This document shows, piece by piece, positions 50,555 through 60,621 of a DNA stretch of 64,000 bases. The position numbers were made by a program, and so were the translations under genes. The notes beneath the pieces are model-generated. The model did no database searches. It saw only the letters and a program-made list of their open reading frames with translations, and was not told the DNA's origin. Origin of the DNA: an uncultured Clostridia bacterium (GTDB lineage: Bacteria; Bacillota; Clostridia; Christensenellales; Borkfalkiaceae); NCBI GenBank assembly GCA_934254825.1, contig CAKQMB010000015.1:1-64000 (forward strand), written 5' to 3'. The stretch's first letter is position 1; the number at the start of each line of letters is the position of its first letter.

Positions 50555-53500
50555 ATGAAAGGGAAAAAGCAGGTATTTGCAATTTTTTCTTTAATTTGCG
50601 CTATGGTTTTCGCGTTGACGGGGTTTATAATGATAAATCATGTCACGGCGGAAGCCGCAAAAGAAGATGTTGCAATTTCCGCGGCGGAAATCGGTGAGGA
50701 TTGGAGCGCAGAGGAAAGCGGTCTCGCGGTCATAGGCGCATGGGCTCTCAGCGGAACGAGGCGCGCTCTCGACGTGAGGGAAACGGACGGCGAAAAAGGC
50801 TTTACGATCAACCTCGACAAAAAGGGAATGACAAGCAGTTCCAATGCCGTGAAATTTGACAGGGAATATTATGAAGTTACTTCCGCAACGGTAAGAGTTT
50901 ACGTTCATTTTTCGTCCGGATCGACTTACGAGTGGGGTAAACAAGACGCAGGCTGGCATGCTTACGGCGTTTATCTTTACGGTTTTTCGAGAGACGGAAA
51001 ACCGCTTGTTTCGGGGCTTCCCGGGTTCGGTACGGGCGGATATTGCTTCGCCGAAGACGTAACTCAGGATGAGTGGATCGATCTCGTGCTTACGGGCGAC
51101 GATCTCGCCTGGCTTATAGATACCGACGGAGCTTTCAGAGGTTTTAAAGTCGGTTCGAGAATGGACGGCAACGCCTCCGGCGAAGAAGAGAAGTTCTACA
51201 CGGGTTCGCAGGCGTTCGTTTCGGTCGGTAAAATCACCGTCACTCACGGAGATTATAAAAAGATCACGTTTGACGACGACAACGGCGGAGCTACGACGAA
51301 ATACGTCGCGCCGAACGGAAAAGTCGAAAAACCGGCAGATCCCGTAAAAGAAAATTACGAATTTATAGAATGGCGCACCGCAAACGGCGAAGCTTTCGAC
51401 TTCGACAGCGAGATAACCGAAGACGTTACTTTGACGGCTGCGTATAATTTCACGGGTAATTATACGATAACGTTCGTATCGAACGGCGGCAGTATAGTGA
51501 ACGCGTTGACGGTTAAAAGCGGAACCGTCGCGACAAAACCCGACGATCCCGTCAAGAGCGGTTACGCGTTCGGTGGTTGGGCAACGAAAGACGGGGACGT
51601 TTTCGATTTCGCAACCGCGATAGAAGACAATATCACGCTTTACGCGGTGTGGAACGAAGTCGCTCCGACGGAGGCTACGTCCGTTTCGACGGCAATCATC
51701 GCGGCTACCGCGACGGACGGCTGGAACGTTTCGCAAAACACGCTCGCAAAGATAGGCGGCTGGCCGCTCAGCGGAAATCAGAGACAGCTCGAAGTTAAGG
51801 AAATCGACGGCGAATACGGCTTTACGATGAACCTTCACAACAAGACGATGACTTACAGCACGAACGCCGTTAAGTTCGAGCGCGCATACAAGGGCGTTTC
51901 GAAAATCGTCGTAAGAGCATATGCGCATTTCTCGTCGGGAGAAACTTACAATATAGGAACTCAGTCGGCAGGCTGGCACGCGTTCGGCGTATATCTTTAC
52001 GGACTCGAAAAAGACGGCTCGCCCGTTGTTTCGGGCGCGGCGGGTCTCGGTACGGGCGGATATTGCTTCGCCGAAGACGTAACTCAGGATCAGTGGATCG
52101 ATATCGAAATCGAGGGCGACGACCTTCAATGGTTTATCGACGCCGACGGAACGTTCAAGGGTTTCAAAGTCGGTTGCAGAATGGACGCGAACGCGGGGCT
52201 GGACAATTTGTTTTACAGCAATTTCGCCGCGTACGTTTCTGTTTCGCAGATAACGGTCACTCATAACAATTACGTTTCCGTCACTTTCGACGACGGAGAA
52301 AACAAAACGGTCAAAGAAGTGGTTTACGGTTCGGCGGTAGATAAAATCGCGGATCCCGTAAAAGAGGGTTACGCTCTGGAAGCGTGGCTTTCGGACGGCA
52401 AAGTATATGATTTTTCGACTCCCGTCACTTCCGATATAACGCTTGTCGCGAAGTGGAGAAACACGGCGACCTGCGCGGTCGAATTCGAAACCGACGGCGG
52501 AACGGAAATACCCGCACAGACGGTTAATAAAGGCGGTAACGCCGCGAAACCGACCGATCCCGAAAAACTCGGTTACGATTTTGCGGGCTGGGTCGACGCG
52601 AACGGAAACGAATTTGATTTCGATTGTTCGATAAACGAAGATACCGTAATATACGCGACATGGAAACTGTCTCCGTATACGAGATATGTGGCGACGGACG
52701 CGTCGAAAGCGGGCGAAAACTGGGGCGAAGCGCAGAGCGGACTCACGGTTATAGGCGCGTGGAAACTCGACGGTACGGCAAAGGAAATGGAAATAAAGGA
52801 AATAGCGGGGCTTAAAGGCTACACGCTTAACCTTAACAACAAAAAGATGACGTGGAGTTCGAATGCGGTTCGTTTCGCAAACGAATACGAAAACGTCGAA
52901 AGCATAACGGTCAGAGTGTACGCCCACCTTTCCTCGGGATCGACTTACAGCTGGGGCTCGAACTCCGGCGGGTTCTATCCTTACGGCGTATATCTTTACG
53001 GACTTGAAAAGGACGGCGCGCCCGTCGGTTCCGGCATAAGTTATTTCGGTACGGGCGGCTATCGTTTCGCGATGGATATAACGCAGGACGAATGGATCGA
53101 CCTTACGATAACGGGCGACGATCTCAAATGGTTTATCGACGCCGACGGCAAGTTCAAAGGTTTTAAAATCGGATGCAGAATGGACGTTAACCCCGGCGTT
53201 ACCGAGTTGTTCTATTCCAATTACGAGGCTTATATATCGGTTGCGAGAATAACGGTAAATTACGGAACGTATATGAACGTTACGCTCGATTATGCCGACG
53301 GAACGGCTCCCGTAACCAAAAAAGTTCTTCGCGGCGACAAACTCGTCGGAGTGGAGGAGAGATTCCGCGAGGGCTACGCGTTTGACGGCTGGTATACCGC
53401 AAGCGGCGAAAAGTTCGATATGTCTACGGAAATATCCGAAGATATCACGCTCACCGCGCGTTGGACGGTAGCGGATACCGTTAAAGTCACGTTCGATACG

Positions 53501-55504
53501 GACGGCGCGGGCGAAATAGACTATAAAATAGTCCTTCGCGGCAGCAAGGTGGACGAACCCGACTCGCCCGAGAAAGAAAACTTCGAGTTCCTCGGCTGGT
53601 ATCTCGGCGACGATCTGTTCGATTTCGAGTCCGCGGTGGAAGACTCCGTAACGCTCGTAGCAAAATGGAGAGATAAGCGAAGCGTTATAACGGACTTCGC
53701 GGCGGGACAATACGAATTCTCCGATATGACTCTTCTCGGCGTAAACGGAACTCCCGCTTCCGCAATGGTAAGCGGACAGCACGCTAACGGAATAGCGGCT
53801 TTGAATATCGTTTCTTCGGGAACGGGATATCTTGCGGGCGAAGCCCCCGCCATTGTTCTCTATCTCCACAGCTACGGTATGACGAGAACGAACGGACTTA
53901 AATTCAAACAGCCCGTAGACGCGAAAAGCATAGGAAAAATCATCTTCCGCGTTTACGCTCATTTCTCAACGGGACTTACCTATAACACCGCTTTGGGCGG
54001 AGTCAGATTATTTGCGCTCGACGCGGACGGACTCACGGCGGGAGAAGGGTATATGATCCCCGCGAATATAACTCAGAACAAGTGGGTCGATCTCGAAATA
54101 ACGGGCGAAGATCTTTTGAAACTTGCGAATTCCGACGGAATTATCGAAGGTTTCCAGATAGGTTGTTACGTTTTGTCGAACAACGAAACGGGCTTTATCG
54201 AAGCCACTTACGGAAGTCAGAAAGCATGGCTTTCCATTTCCGAAATCAAGGTCACTCAGAAAATATCCGTAACGTTCGACGTCGACGGCGAAACGTGGAA
54301 AACCCGTTCGGCGTACACGGGCGATACTCTCGGACTCGAAGTTCCCGAAAAATCGGGAAAAGTGTTCGTCGGCTGGACGGATATTTCGGGCAATAATTAT
54401 TCCGCGGACACCGTTCTGACGTGGGACACGAAACTTTTCGCGACGTTTAAGGACGCGGCGGAATTTGCGGACGGCGTATATTACAACGGAAACGAAACGG
54501 GAACGCGCGGCGAAGGAGCTTATATAGAAGTAAGAAACGGAAAGGTCGATGTTTCGGATATAAAAGCTTATTCGAAAGAGACGGTATACGCGTTCGGACT
54601 TACGACGGACGGAGATCTGTACGTCTACTTTTTAAGCGGCAAATCCGCGGTTCTCAAAATCGGCAACGGCGGATATGCGCTTTCCGAGACGGTAACGGTC
54701 GAATTCTCGACGGGAATAGAGAGCGAAGATTTCTCCTATGAAGTGGTCGCGGGCAAAAAGATAAACGCGCCGACAATATCGAGAGAAAGCTTCCGCTTCA
54801 TAAGGTGGAACCTGAACGGTTCCGAGTTCGATTTCGGAACGAGTATTACGGAAAGCATTACGCTTGTCGCCGTATGGGAATACGACGAGGTGGAAGACGA
54901 ACTCTATTACGCCAACGCGGCGGGAAGTTATTATTCTTCCGAAAAAGAGTCGTTTATCGAACTCGGCAAAGATAAAGTCGTTAAGGCGGGCGGCAAAACG
55001 GGAAGTTATATAATTCTCGGTTCGGGCGTAATCGTCGTTCGTTTCGACAACGAAGCGGATAAGCTTCTTAACAAGCTCGGACAGACCGTCGAGTTTGACG
55101 GAGCGATTTTCGTAAAACTCGCCGACGAATATTATATCACGTTCGTGACGGACGGCGGAACGGAAGTCGAAACGATCGTTTTAAGCAAAAACAACGGTTA
55201 TACGGCGACGGCTCCCGAAAATCCCGTCAAAGAGGGTTACGAGTTCCTGTACTGGGCGGAGCATAACGGAGACGAGTACGTTAAATACGAATTTAACGGA
55301 AAAGTCGTAACCGAAAGCATAAACCTTTACGCTCGCTGGAAACGCGTCGATAAGGAAAGCCCCGCGCAGAGCGACGAAGAAATCTCGTCCGGAGACTCGG
55401 GATCGTCGGGCGGCGGCTGCGGCGGAGCGATCGGAGGCGGCGCGGCTGTCCTCGCAACGCTCGCGCTTGTAACGGCGTTTATCCTTAAAAAGAAAAAAGA
55501 TTAA
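50555..55504 (+). CDS. Giant surface protein with repeated beta modules and InlB-type B-repeats
   Basis: The protein has 1649 residues with a signal peptide (VFAIFSLICAMVFALTGFIM) and, at the end, a Gly-rich stretch, one membrane helix and KKKKD, a sortase-free membrane anchor. Three close copies and one shorter copy of a module of about 190 residues (SSNAVKF, HFSSGSTY, GVYLYG, FGTGGYCFAEDVTQDEWIDL) alternate with InlB-type B-repeats (YTITFVSNGGSIVNALTVKS, GYAFGGWATKDG). The modules look like carbohydrate-binding jelly rolls. It is the first gene of the transport operon and probably holds the glycan at the cell surface. Confidence 0.85.
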   Translation: MKGKKQVFAIFSLICAMVFALTGFIMINHVTAEAAKEDVAISAAEIGEDWSAEESGLAVIGAWALSGTRRALDVRETDGEKGFTINLDKKGMTSSSNAVKFDREYYEVTSATVRVYVHFSSGSTYEWGKQDAGWHAYGVYLYGFSRDGKPLVSGLPGFGTGGYCFAEDVTQDEWIDLVLTGDDLAWLIDTDGAFRGFKVGSRMDGNASGEEEKFYTGSQAFVSVGKITVTHGDYKKITFDDDNGGATTKYVAPNGKVEKPADPVKENYEFIEWRTANGEAFDFDSEITEDVTLTAAYNFTGNYTITFVSNGGSIVNALTVKSGTVATKPDDPVKSGYAFGGWATKDGDVFDFATAIEDNITLYAVWNEVAPTEATSVSTAIIAATATDGWNVSQNTLAKIGGWPLSGNQRQLEVKEIDGEYGFTMNLHNKTMTYSTNAVKFERAYKGVSKIVVRAYAHFSSGETYNIGTQSAGWHAFGVYLYGLEKDGSPVVSGAAGLGTGGYCFAEDVTQDQWIDIEIEGDDLQWFIDADGTFKGFKVGCRMDANAGLDNLFYSNFAAYVSVSQITVTHNNYVSVTFDDGENKTVKEVVYGSAVDKIADPVKEGYALEAWLSDGKVYDFSTPVTSDITLVAKWRNTATCAVEFETDGGTEIPAQTVNKGGNAAKPTDPEKLGYDFAGWVDANGNEFDFDCSINEDTVIYATWKLSPYTRYVATDASKAGENWGEAQSGLTVIGAWKLDGTAKEMEIKEIAGLKGYTLNLNNKKMTWSSNAVRFANEYENVESITVRVYAHLSSGSTYSWGSNSGGFYPYGVYLYGLEKDGAPVGSGISYFGTGGYRFAMDITQDEWIDLTITGDDLKWFIDADGKFKGFKIGCRMDVNPGVTELFYSNYEAYISVARITVNYGTYMNVTLDYADGTAPVTKKVLRGDKLVGVEERFREGYAFDGWYTASGEKFDMSTEISEDITLTARWTVADTVKVTFDTDGAGEIDYKIVLRGSKVDEPDSPEKENFEFLGWYLGDDLFDFESAVEDSVTLVAKWRDKRSVITDFAAGQYEFSDMTLLGVNGTPASAMVSGQHANGIAALNIVSSGTGYLAGEAPAIVLYLHSYGMTRTNGLKFKQPVDAKSIGKIIFRVYAHFSTGLTYNTALGGVRLFALDADGLTAGEGYMIPANITQNKWVDLEITGEDLLKLANSDGIIEGFQIGCYVLSNNETGFIEATYGSQKAWLSISEIKVTQKISVTFDVDGETWKTRSAYTGDTLGLEVPEKSGKVFVGWTDISGNNYSADTVLTWDTKLFATFKDAAEFADGVYYNGNETGTRGEGAYIEVRNGKVDVSDIKAYSKETVYAFGLTTDGDLYVYFLSGKSAVLKIGNGGYALSETVTVEFSTGIESEDFSYEVVAGKKINAPTISRESFRFIRWNLNGSEFDFGTSITESITLVAVWEYDEVEDELYYANAAGSYYSSEKESFIELGKDKVVKAGGKTGSYIILGSGVIVVRFDNEADKLLNKLGQTVEFDGAIFVKLADEYYITFVTDGGTEVETIVLSKNNGYTATAPENPVKEGYEFLYWAEHNGDEYVKYEFNGKVVTESINLYARWKRVDKESPAQSDEEISSGDSGSSGGGCGGAIGGGAAVLATLALVTAFILKKKKD

Positions 55505-55526
55505 GTTTTGGTTTAAATCAGGCAAC

Positions 55527-55556
55527 TTCCGCCCCCGAAACTCCTCGGGGGCGGAA
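55527..55556 (+). terminator. Hairpin between the surface protein and permease genes
   Basis: A 12-bp perfect stem (TTCCGCCCCCGA/TCGGGGGCGGAA) without a T-run. It probably sets relative mRNA levels rather than stopping transcription fully. Confidence 0.5.
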
Positions 55557-55570
55557 CGAAAGGAGAAACA

Positions 55571-56518
55571 ATGCAACAGATAACGGAGCAAATCGAAATA
55601 AAAAGACCTAAAAAGAAAATTCATTTTTCGAGGGTCGCGTTTATTATTTCGTTTACGATAATTCCGATAATAAACTTTCTCGTATTTTACGTTTACGTCA
55701 ATTTCAGTTCGGTGTTGCGGGCGTTTCAGTTGACTTACGACGGAAAAGTGACGTGGACATTTGCGAATTTCACGTTGTTCTTTTCAGAATTTTCCAAGTC
55801 GTCTTCGCTTATCCGCGAAGCGTTCGTGAATACGGGTAAATCGTTCCTTATAAATGAGTGTTTGTTTTTGTCGGGGTTTTTCGTTTCGTACTTCCTTTAT
55901 AAGAAAATATTCGGCTATAAAGTTCTCAGAACGTTATTTTTTCTGCCCGCGCTTGTTTCGGGAACGATAGTATCGTCGTTTTTCATAAATATCGTATCTA
56001 TCGACGGACCCGTTGCGCCGCTCGTTCAGAAAATGTTCGGTCTCGATCAGATGCCGATGCTTATAGCCGATTCGAGATACGCCAACAAAACCATTTTCGC
56101 GAATATGATATGGCTCGGAATACCGAGCAATATGCTCATCTGGGGCGGCACGTTTTCGAGAATACCCGACAGCGTTCTGGAATCCGGCAAACTCGACGGG
56201 GTTGGTTGGCTCAGGGAAGCGTTCAATCTCATAATGCCTATGGTCTGGCCGACTTTCGCCCTTCAATTCATGCTTACGATCGCGGGCTTTTTCGCCGCTT
56301 CGGGTTCGGTCTTTTTGCTGACGCAAGGCGAACTCGGAACGATGACGATCTCCTGCTGGCTGTATTTGCAGGTGTATAACAACGTCGGAAACGTCGAGGC
56401 TTCCAACACTTATAACTATATGTCCGCTATCGGACTTCTGATGACGTCGGTTACTCTCGTTATAGTTCTCGTTACGAGAAAGCTTACGAATATGGCGTTT
56501 AAGGACGTCGATTACTGA
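55571..56518 (+). CDS. ABC sugar transporter permease, LplB type
   Basis: The protein has 315 residues and six membrane segments. The coupling loop ESGKLDGVGWLREAFNLIMP is the EAA motif. Family members import oligosaccharides with a paired LplC-type permease, a lipoprotein and a shared ATPase. AAAGGAG precedes the ATG. No ATPase gene is in the cluster, so a housekeeping MsmK-like ATPase elsewhere is expected. Confidence 0.92.
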   Translation: MQQITEQIEIKRPKKKIHFSRVAFIISFTIIPIINFLVFYVYVNFSSVLRAFQLTYDGKVTWTFANFTLFFSEFSKSSSLIREAFVNTGKSFLINECLFLSGFFVSYFLYKKIFGYKVLRTLFFLPALVSGTIVSSFFINIVSIDGPVAPLVQKMFGLDQMPMLIADSRYANKTIFANMIWLGIPSNMLIWGGTFSRIPDSVLESGKLDGVGWLREAFNLIMPMVWPTFALQFMLTIAGFFAASGSVFLLTQGELGTMTISCWLYLQVYNNVGNVEASNTYNYMSAIGLLMTSVTLVIVLVTRKLTNMAFKDVDY

Positions 56519-56530
56519 GAGGTTGCCGCT

Positions 56531-57442
56531 ATGGAAAAAAAGATCAAATTAAAAAACAAACTCGATATATTCGGCAGATTTACCAAAAAATACGTCGCGA
56601 GACGTTCGGTTTCGGAAAGAATAGTGTTTGCGATCGCGTTCGTCTTTCTTGCGCTTCTCGCCGCGTCCTACCTTTATATACTCATATGGACGTTTTTCGC
56701 GGGGGTAAAAAGCAACGAAGAATTCGTCACCCGTCCGTTTGCGATTCCCACCGAATGGCGGTTCGGAAATTTCCTCGAAGTGTTCGACCTCCTCGTCGTA
56801 AACGACACGAATTTCTGGGGAATGTTGTTCAACAGTTTATACTGGTCGCTTCTCGGCGGATTTTTGCAGTGTATGTTCACATCGATGATAGCCTATATCG
56901 CCGCGAAATACAAATTCCCGGGTTCGGGCGCGTTTTACGTCATTTCAATGATTATGATAATGCTTCCGATTTACGGAACGGGCGGCGTAAGATACGAACT
57001 GCTTTATAAACTCGGTTTCGTCGACTCGTATACCGAAATATTTACCCATACGAGCGGTCTCGGAATGCTGTTCCTTTATTTTTACGCAGGTTTCTCGTCT
57101 GTTTCGGACGCCTATAAAGAGGCGGCGGAGATAGACGGAGCGAACGAGTGGCAGATATATTTCAGGGTAATGTTCCCGCAGATAATAATGCTTTTCGGAG
57201 TTTTATATCTCACCACCTGGAAAACGGCGTGGAACGACTTTTCGTCTGGACTTATCTATATGAGAAAACACCCGTCGCTTGCGGTTGGTATTTATATGTT
57301 TGAAATTGACGTACTCCACGAGATACGTTACGACGTGCTTTATGCGGCGTACTTTATCGCGGCAATCCCGCCGATACTGCTGTTCACGCTGTTCAACAAC
57401 GCGCTCACGACAAACGTTTCTCTCGGCGGAATAAAAGAATAA
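56531..57442 (+). CDS. ABC sugar transporter permease, LplC/MalG type
   Basis: The protein has 303 residues. After a basic N-terminus come six membrane segments; KEAAEIDGANEWQIYFRVMF then PQI is the EAA loop, matching MalG-type permeases. It pairs with the upstream permease, separated by 12 bases. GAGGTTGCCGCT precedes the ATG. Confidence 0.92.
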   Translation: MEKKIKLKNKLDIFGRFTKKYVARRSVSERIVFAIAFVFLALLAASYLYILIWTFFAGVKSNEEFVTRPFAIPTEWRFGNFLEVFDLLVVNDTNFWGMLFNSLYWSLLGGFLQCMFTSMIAYIAAKYKFPGSGAFYVISMIMIMLPIYGTGGVRYELLYKLGFVDSYTEIFTHTSGLGMLFLYFYAGFSSVSDAYKEAAEIDGANEWQIYFRVMFPQIIMLFGVLYLTTWKTAWNDFSSGLIYMRKHPSLAVGIYMFEIDVLHEIRYDVLYAAYFIAAIPPILLFTLFNNALTTNVSLGGIKE

Positions 57443-57458
57443 ACAAAAGGAGTTTTAT

Positions 57459-59087
57459 ATGAAAAATTTTAAAAAGATTTGCTCGGCGGTTCTGGCTGCC
57501 TGCTCGGTCGCGGCGCTCGTCGGCTGCAATAACGGTTCGGGAACGAATTCCGAGAGCGGCGACTCCACGGGCAAAAAGATCATCAATCTCGATTACTGGA
57601 AAAGCGGTTTCGGTATAGATTATCTCAACAAGATAATCGCCGAGTTCGAGAAAACATATCCCGAATACAAGATTTCGCTTTCATCTTCTTCCGACAGCGG
57701 AGTTTACGCGAATACGATAACCAAAAACGCCGAGACGAACGACATAGATCTCTATATGTCAAACGCGCTCACGTCGGACTTCAATTCCTATCTCGAACCG
57801 TTGGATGACGTGCTTTCCTCGAAGTATAAAGACGAGACGAAGACGATTGCCGAGAAGTATAATCAGACGTTCCTCGGCGGACTTAAAGCCGCGGACGGGC
57901 ATTATTACAACTTGTCTTACGGCGGCGGTTACATCGGGATATTCTACAATACGGCTAAATTCGAAAAATACGGTTTGTCCGTTCCGAACACGACCGAACA
58001 ACTCGTCGACGTAGTCGAGAAAATCGACGCGAAAGGCGACAAGGCGTGGATCTCTTTCGGAAACAACGCGGGTTACTGGACTTATAACGACGAAGTCTGG
58101 GAAGCTCAGTACGACGGACTCGATTATTTCTACAATACCTATCTCACCTTAACGGGCGAAGACGGAAAAAGTCCCGACAAGGCTGTTTACGAGAGGAAAG
58201 ACGGCAGATATTACGTTTTGCAGACGCAGTACAGATTGCAGAACAACAGTTATATCGACGCGCACGCGTTCACCGATAAATTCGCGGCGGCGCAGACGAG
58301 ATTTGTCGCGGGGACGGGCGTTATGATGGCGAACGGAACCTGGATTCAGAACGAAATGAAACAAAAGGGCGCAGACGGCATCGACCTTATGAAAACCCCG
58401 ATAATTTCGTATATCAGACAGAACCTTCCCGATTCGAGCGTCGAAAACGATCGCGAACTTTCGGCTGTCGTAACCGCTATCGACAAGGCTGACGAAAGTG
58501 GAATTACCAAAGAGAACATTTTAAGCGGAAACTGCGATTTCATAACGGTTACCGGCAACGAAGCGAGCGGAACTATCACGGACTCTTACTCGGGAGAACA
58601 GGTTTCTTTCTCCGTTACGAAAAAGGATTTCGAAAGACTTTACGAGGCGAGACATATTTCGTTCAGCACTCATAACGAGTCCGTTTTCGCGATCCCGAAT
58701 TACGCCGATCAGAAAGAAGGCGCAAAGGAATTCGTAAAGTTTTTCTATTCCGACGATATGATCGTATTGTACGAGAAAGAATTGCATTTCCCGCAGGTAG
58801 TATACAACACGAAAAACGCGGCGAAGGACACGACGGGCTGGTCGGCTATGGAAAAGAAAATGATCGACCTTATGGAGACGTCTAATCCCGTATTCCGCGT
58901 TAAAATCAATCAGAGTCAGATGTTTTCCACGGGCGGACTCGCGTCCTACGGACAGAGTAACTATAAGTTCAGATTTGCGGCTCCCAACGTGAACGACAGA
59001 AGAGACGCGGACACGATATGGAACGAAATTCAGACGCTCGCGAACGAAAACTGGGACAAATACAAACAGAACGCAGGAATTCTGTGA
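57459..59087 (+). CDS. Extracellular sugar-binding lipoprotein
   Basis: The protein has 542 residues with a lipoprotein signal (CSVAALVGC, Cys 23). It shows the family 1 solute-binding pattern: INLDYWKSGFGIDYLNKIIA, GTGVMMANGTWIQNEMKQKG and HNESVFAIPNYADQKEGAKE then FVKFFYSDD. It delivers a glycan to the two permeases. AAAAGGAG lies before the ATG, and the gap after the permease gene is 16 bases. Confidence 0.92.
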   Translation: MKNFKKICSAVLAACSVAALVGCNNGSGTNSESGDSTGKKIINLDYWKSGFGIDYLNKIIAEFEKTYPEYKISLSSSSDSGVYANTITKNAETNDIDLYMSNALTSDFNSYLEPLDDVLSSKYKDETKTIAEKYNQTFLGGLKAADGHYYNLSYGGGYIGIFYNTAKFEKYGLSVPNTTEQLVDVVEKIDAKGDKAWISFGNNAGYWTYNDEVWEAQYDGLDYFYNTYLTLTGEDGKSPDKAVYERKDGRYYVLQTQYRLQNNSYIDAHAFTDKFAAAQTRFVAGTGVMMANGTWIQNEMKQKGADGIDLMKTPIISYIRQNLPDSSVENDRELSAVVTAIDKADESGITKENILSGNCDFITVTGNEASGTITDSYSGEQVSFSVTKKDFERLYEARHISFSTHNESVFAIPNYADQKEGAKEFVKFFYSDDMIVLYEKELHFPQVVYNTKNAAKDTTGWSAMEKKMIDLMETSNPVFRVKINQSQMFSTGGLASYGQSNYKFRFAAPNVNDRRDADTIWNEIQTLANENWDKYKQNAGIL

Positions 59088-59099
59088 GGTGGAAAGAAA

Positions 59100-60620
59100 A
59101 TGATGAAAAATAAAAAATGGGGCGTTGTTGCGGGCATTGTCGCGCTGCTCATCGCGTTGCTCACGCCGTGTTTCGTTGCGGACGCGGGAAAGTCGCCGAT
59201 AGATTTCGGAGACAACTCGATAAACGGAACGATAGACGCCGCGAAATGGAACCTTTCTTCGCAAGTCGAAAAGGATACGAAAGAATATAAGACCGCTATC
59301 GTTTTTTCGGAACGAAGCGGAGCGGACGACAGGGCTGTCAACAGAGTCAGACTTCAAAATGCGTCGTACTACGGCGTGACTGATTTCTTCAAACTCGAAA
59401 CGTCGTTTACCGCCGTAGATTTCGGCGATACTTTCACCGCTTACGAAAACGGCGCGCGTTTCGGCGTTACGTTCGGTTTGTCGACGGCGGGCAAGGCTCT
59501 CGGAGAAAAGGGAAGTTCGTTCGTTTTCGTCGAGTATTCGGGCGGTAAATACTATCTCGGACTCGCCGTATACAACGAGACAAACGTTCCTACGGACGTT
59601 AAAAAGACTTCCGCCGACGACGTGATCGCAAGAGGAAAAGAGACTTCCGTTATCATAGACGTAAAAACAAGCGGCACGACGACGGTAAAGGCAAAGCTTG
59701 CGGGCGGCGAATATAAGGATATGTTTTCCGTCGAAAACGCCGTGAACACGGACGACGGCTACTGGGGTTACGCACAGACGGCTACTTTCCCCGTGAGAAT
59801 AAGCTATTTCGATATGTATGCGATCGGTTATTTAAAGCCGACGAACGTAAACGTGTACGAAACGTTCGATAAGAACAATTACAACGCGCTCACGCTTTAT
59901 TCGGAATGCGGCAAGTCTTACGTCGACGGAAACACTCTTACGGTTTCCGATAAAAAGTTGGTCTTCCGTAACGCGGGCGACGCTTATATTTCTACGAAAT
60001 ACGAATATTCCAACGCGGAATACGCTTTTGAGATCACGGATATGCTCCGCAAAGGTTATACCGCCGAAAACGGAAATTATATTCCCGAAAACGCTTCGTT
60101 CGGCGTTATGTTCGGAGTCGAAAAATATCGCGAGTATAATTCCGAGTACGCAATGTCCGTTTCGTTCCGTCACGAGATCGACGGCGCGGAAGATGATACC
60201 GTTATCGATCTTCGCGTGGGAAAGAATATCGTAAAGAGCGTAACGCTCGATAAAAAATACAATATCTGGGATGAGGAGACCGTCGCGGGGAGAAGCGTCG
60301 GCGTGAGAATACTCCTTATCGACGGTAAAGTTACGGTCGGTCTGAAATACTCGGGTTCGGTCGGATTTGCCACCGTTCTCGGTCACGACGTCGGATATTC
60401 GCCCGTCGGGTATATAAGGCTTTATTCCGACGGAAAGACTACGAATAACGGCGTTTATTCCGTCCTCGCGAATATGAGCGTGGATAACTTGCAGATAACG
60501 AATTACGACATGGACGGAAACGTGATTTCCTCCGAGTTCAGAAGCAACGTGTGGAGACACGAAAACTTCGAATACGTCGACGAATGGGACGACGGAGATA
60601 TTATAAAGGGAGGAAAGTAA
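59100..60620 (+). CDS. Secreted protein with two lectin-like beta domains
   Basis: The protein has 506 residues with a signal peptide (VVAGIVALLIALLTPCFVAD). Two domains of about 210 residues each show the long-strand pattern of ConA-like lectin folds (KLETSFTAVDFGDTFTAYEN, ARFGVTFGLSTAGKAL, then YEYSNAEYAFEITDMLRKGY, ASFGVMFGVEKYREYNSEYA). No catalytic motif is seen. Gene order suggests glycan binding outside the cell. GAGGTGG precedes an ATGATG start. No domain name can be given with confidence. Confidence 0.6.
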   Translation: MMKNKKWGVVAGIVALLIALLTPCFVADAGKSPIDFGDNSINGTIDAAKWNLSSQVEKDTKEYKTAIVFSERSGADDRAVNRVRLQNASYYGVTDFFKLETSFTAVDFGDTFTAYENGARFGVTFGLSTAGKALGEKGSSFVFVEYSGGKYYLGLAVYNETNVPTDVKKTSADDVIARGKETSVIIDVKTSGTTTVKAKLAGGEYKDMFSVENAVNTDDGYWGYAQTATFPVRISYFDMYAIGYLKPTNVNVYETFDKNNYNALTLYSECGKSYVDGNTLTVSDKKLVFRNAGDAYISTKYEYSNAEYAFEITDMLRKGYTAENGNYIPENASFGVMFGVEKYREYNSEYAMSVSFRHEIDGAEDDTVIDLRVGKNIVKSVTLDKKYNIWDEETVAGRSVGVRILLIDGKVTVGLKYSGSVGFATVLGHDVGYSPVGYIRLYSDGKTTNNGVYSVLANMSVDNLQITNYDMDGNVISSEFRSNVWRHENFEYVDEWDDGDIIKGGK

Positions 60621-60621
60621 G

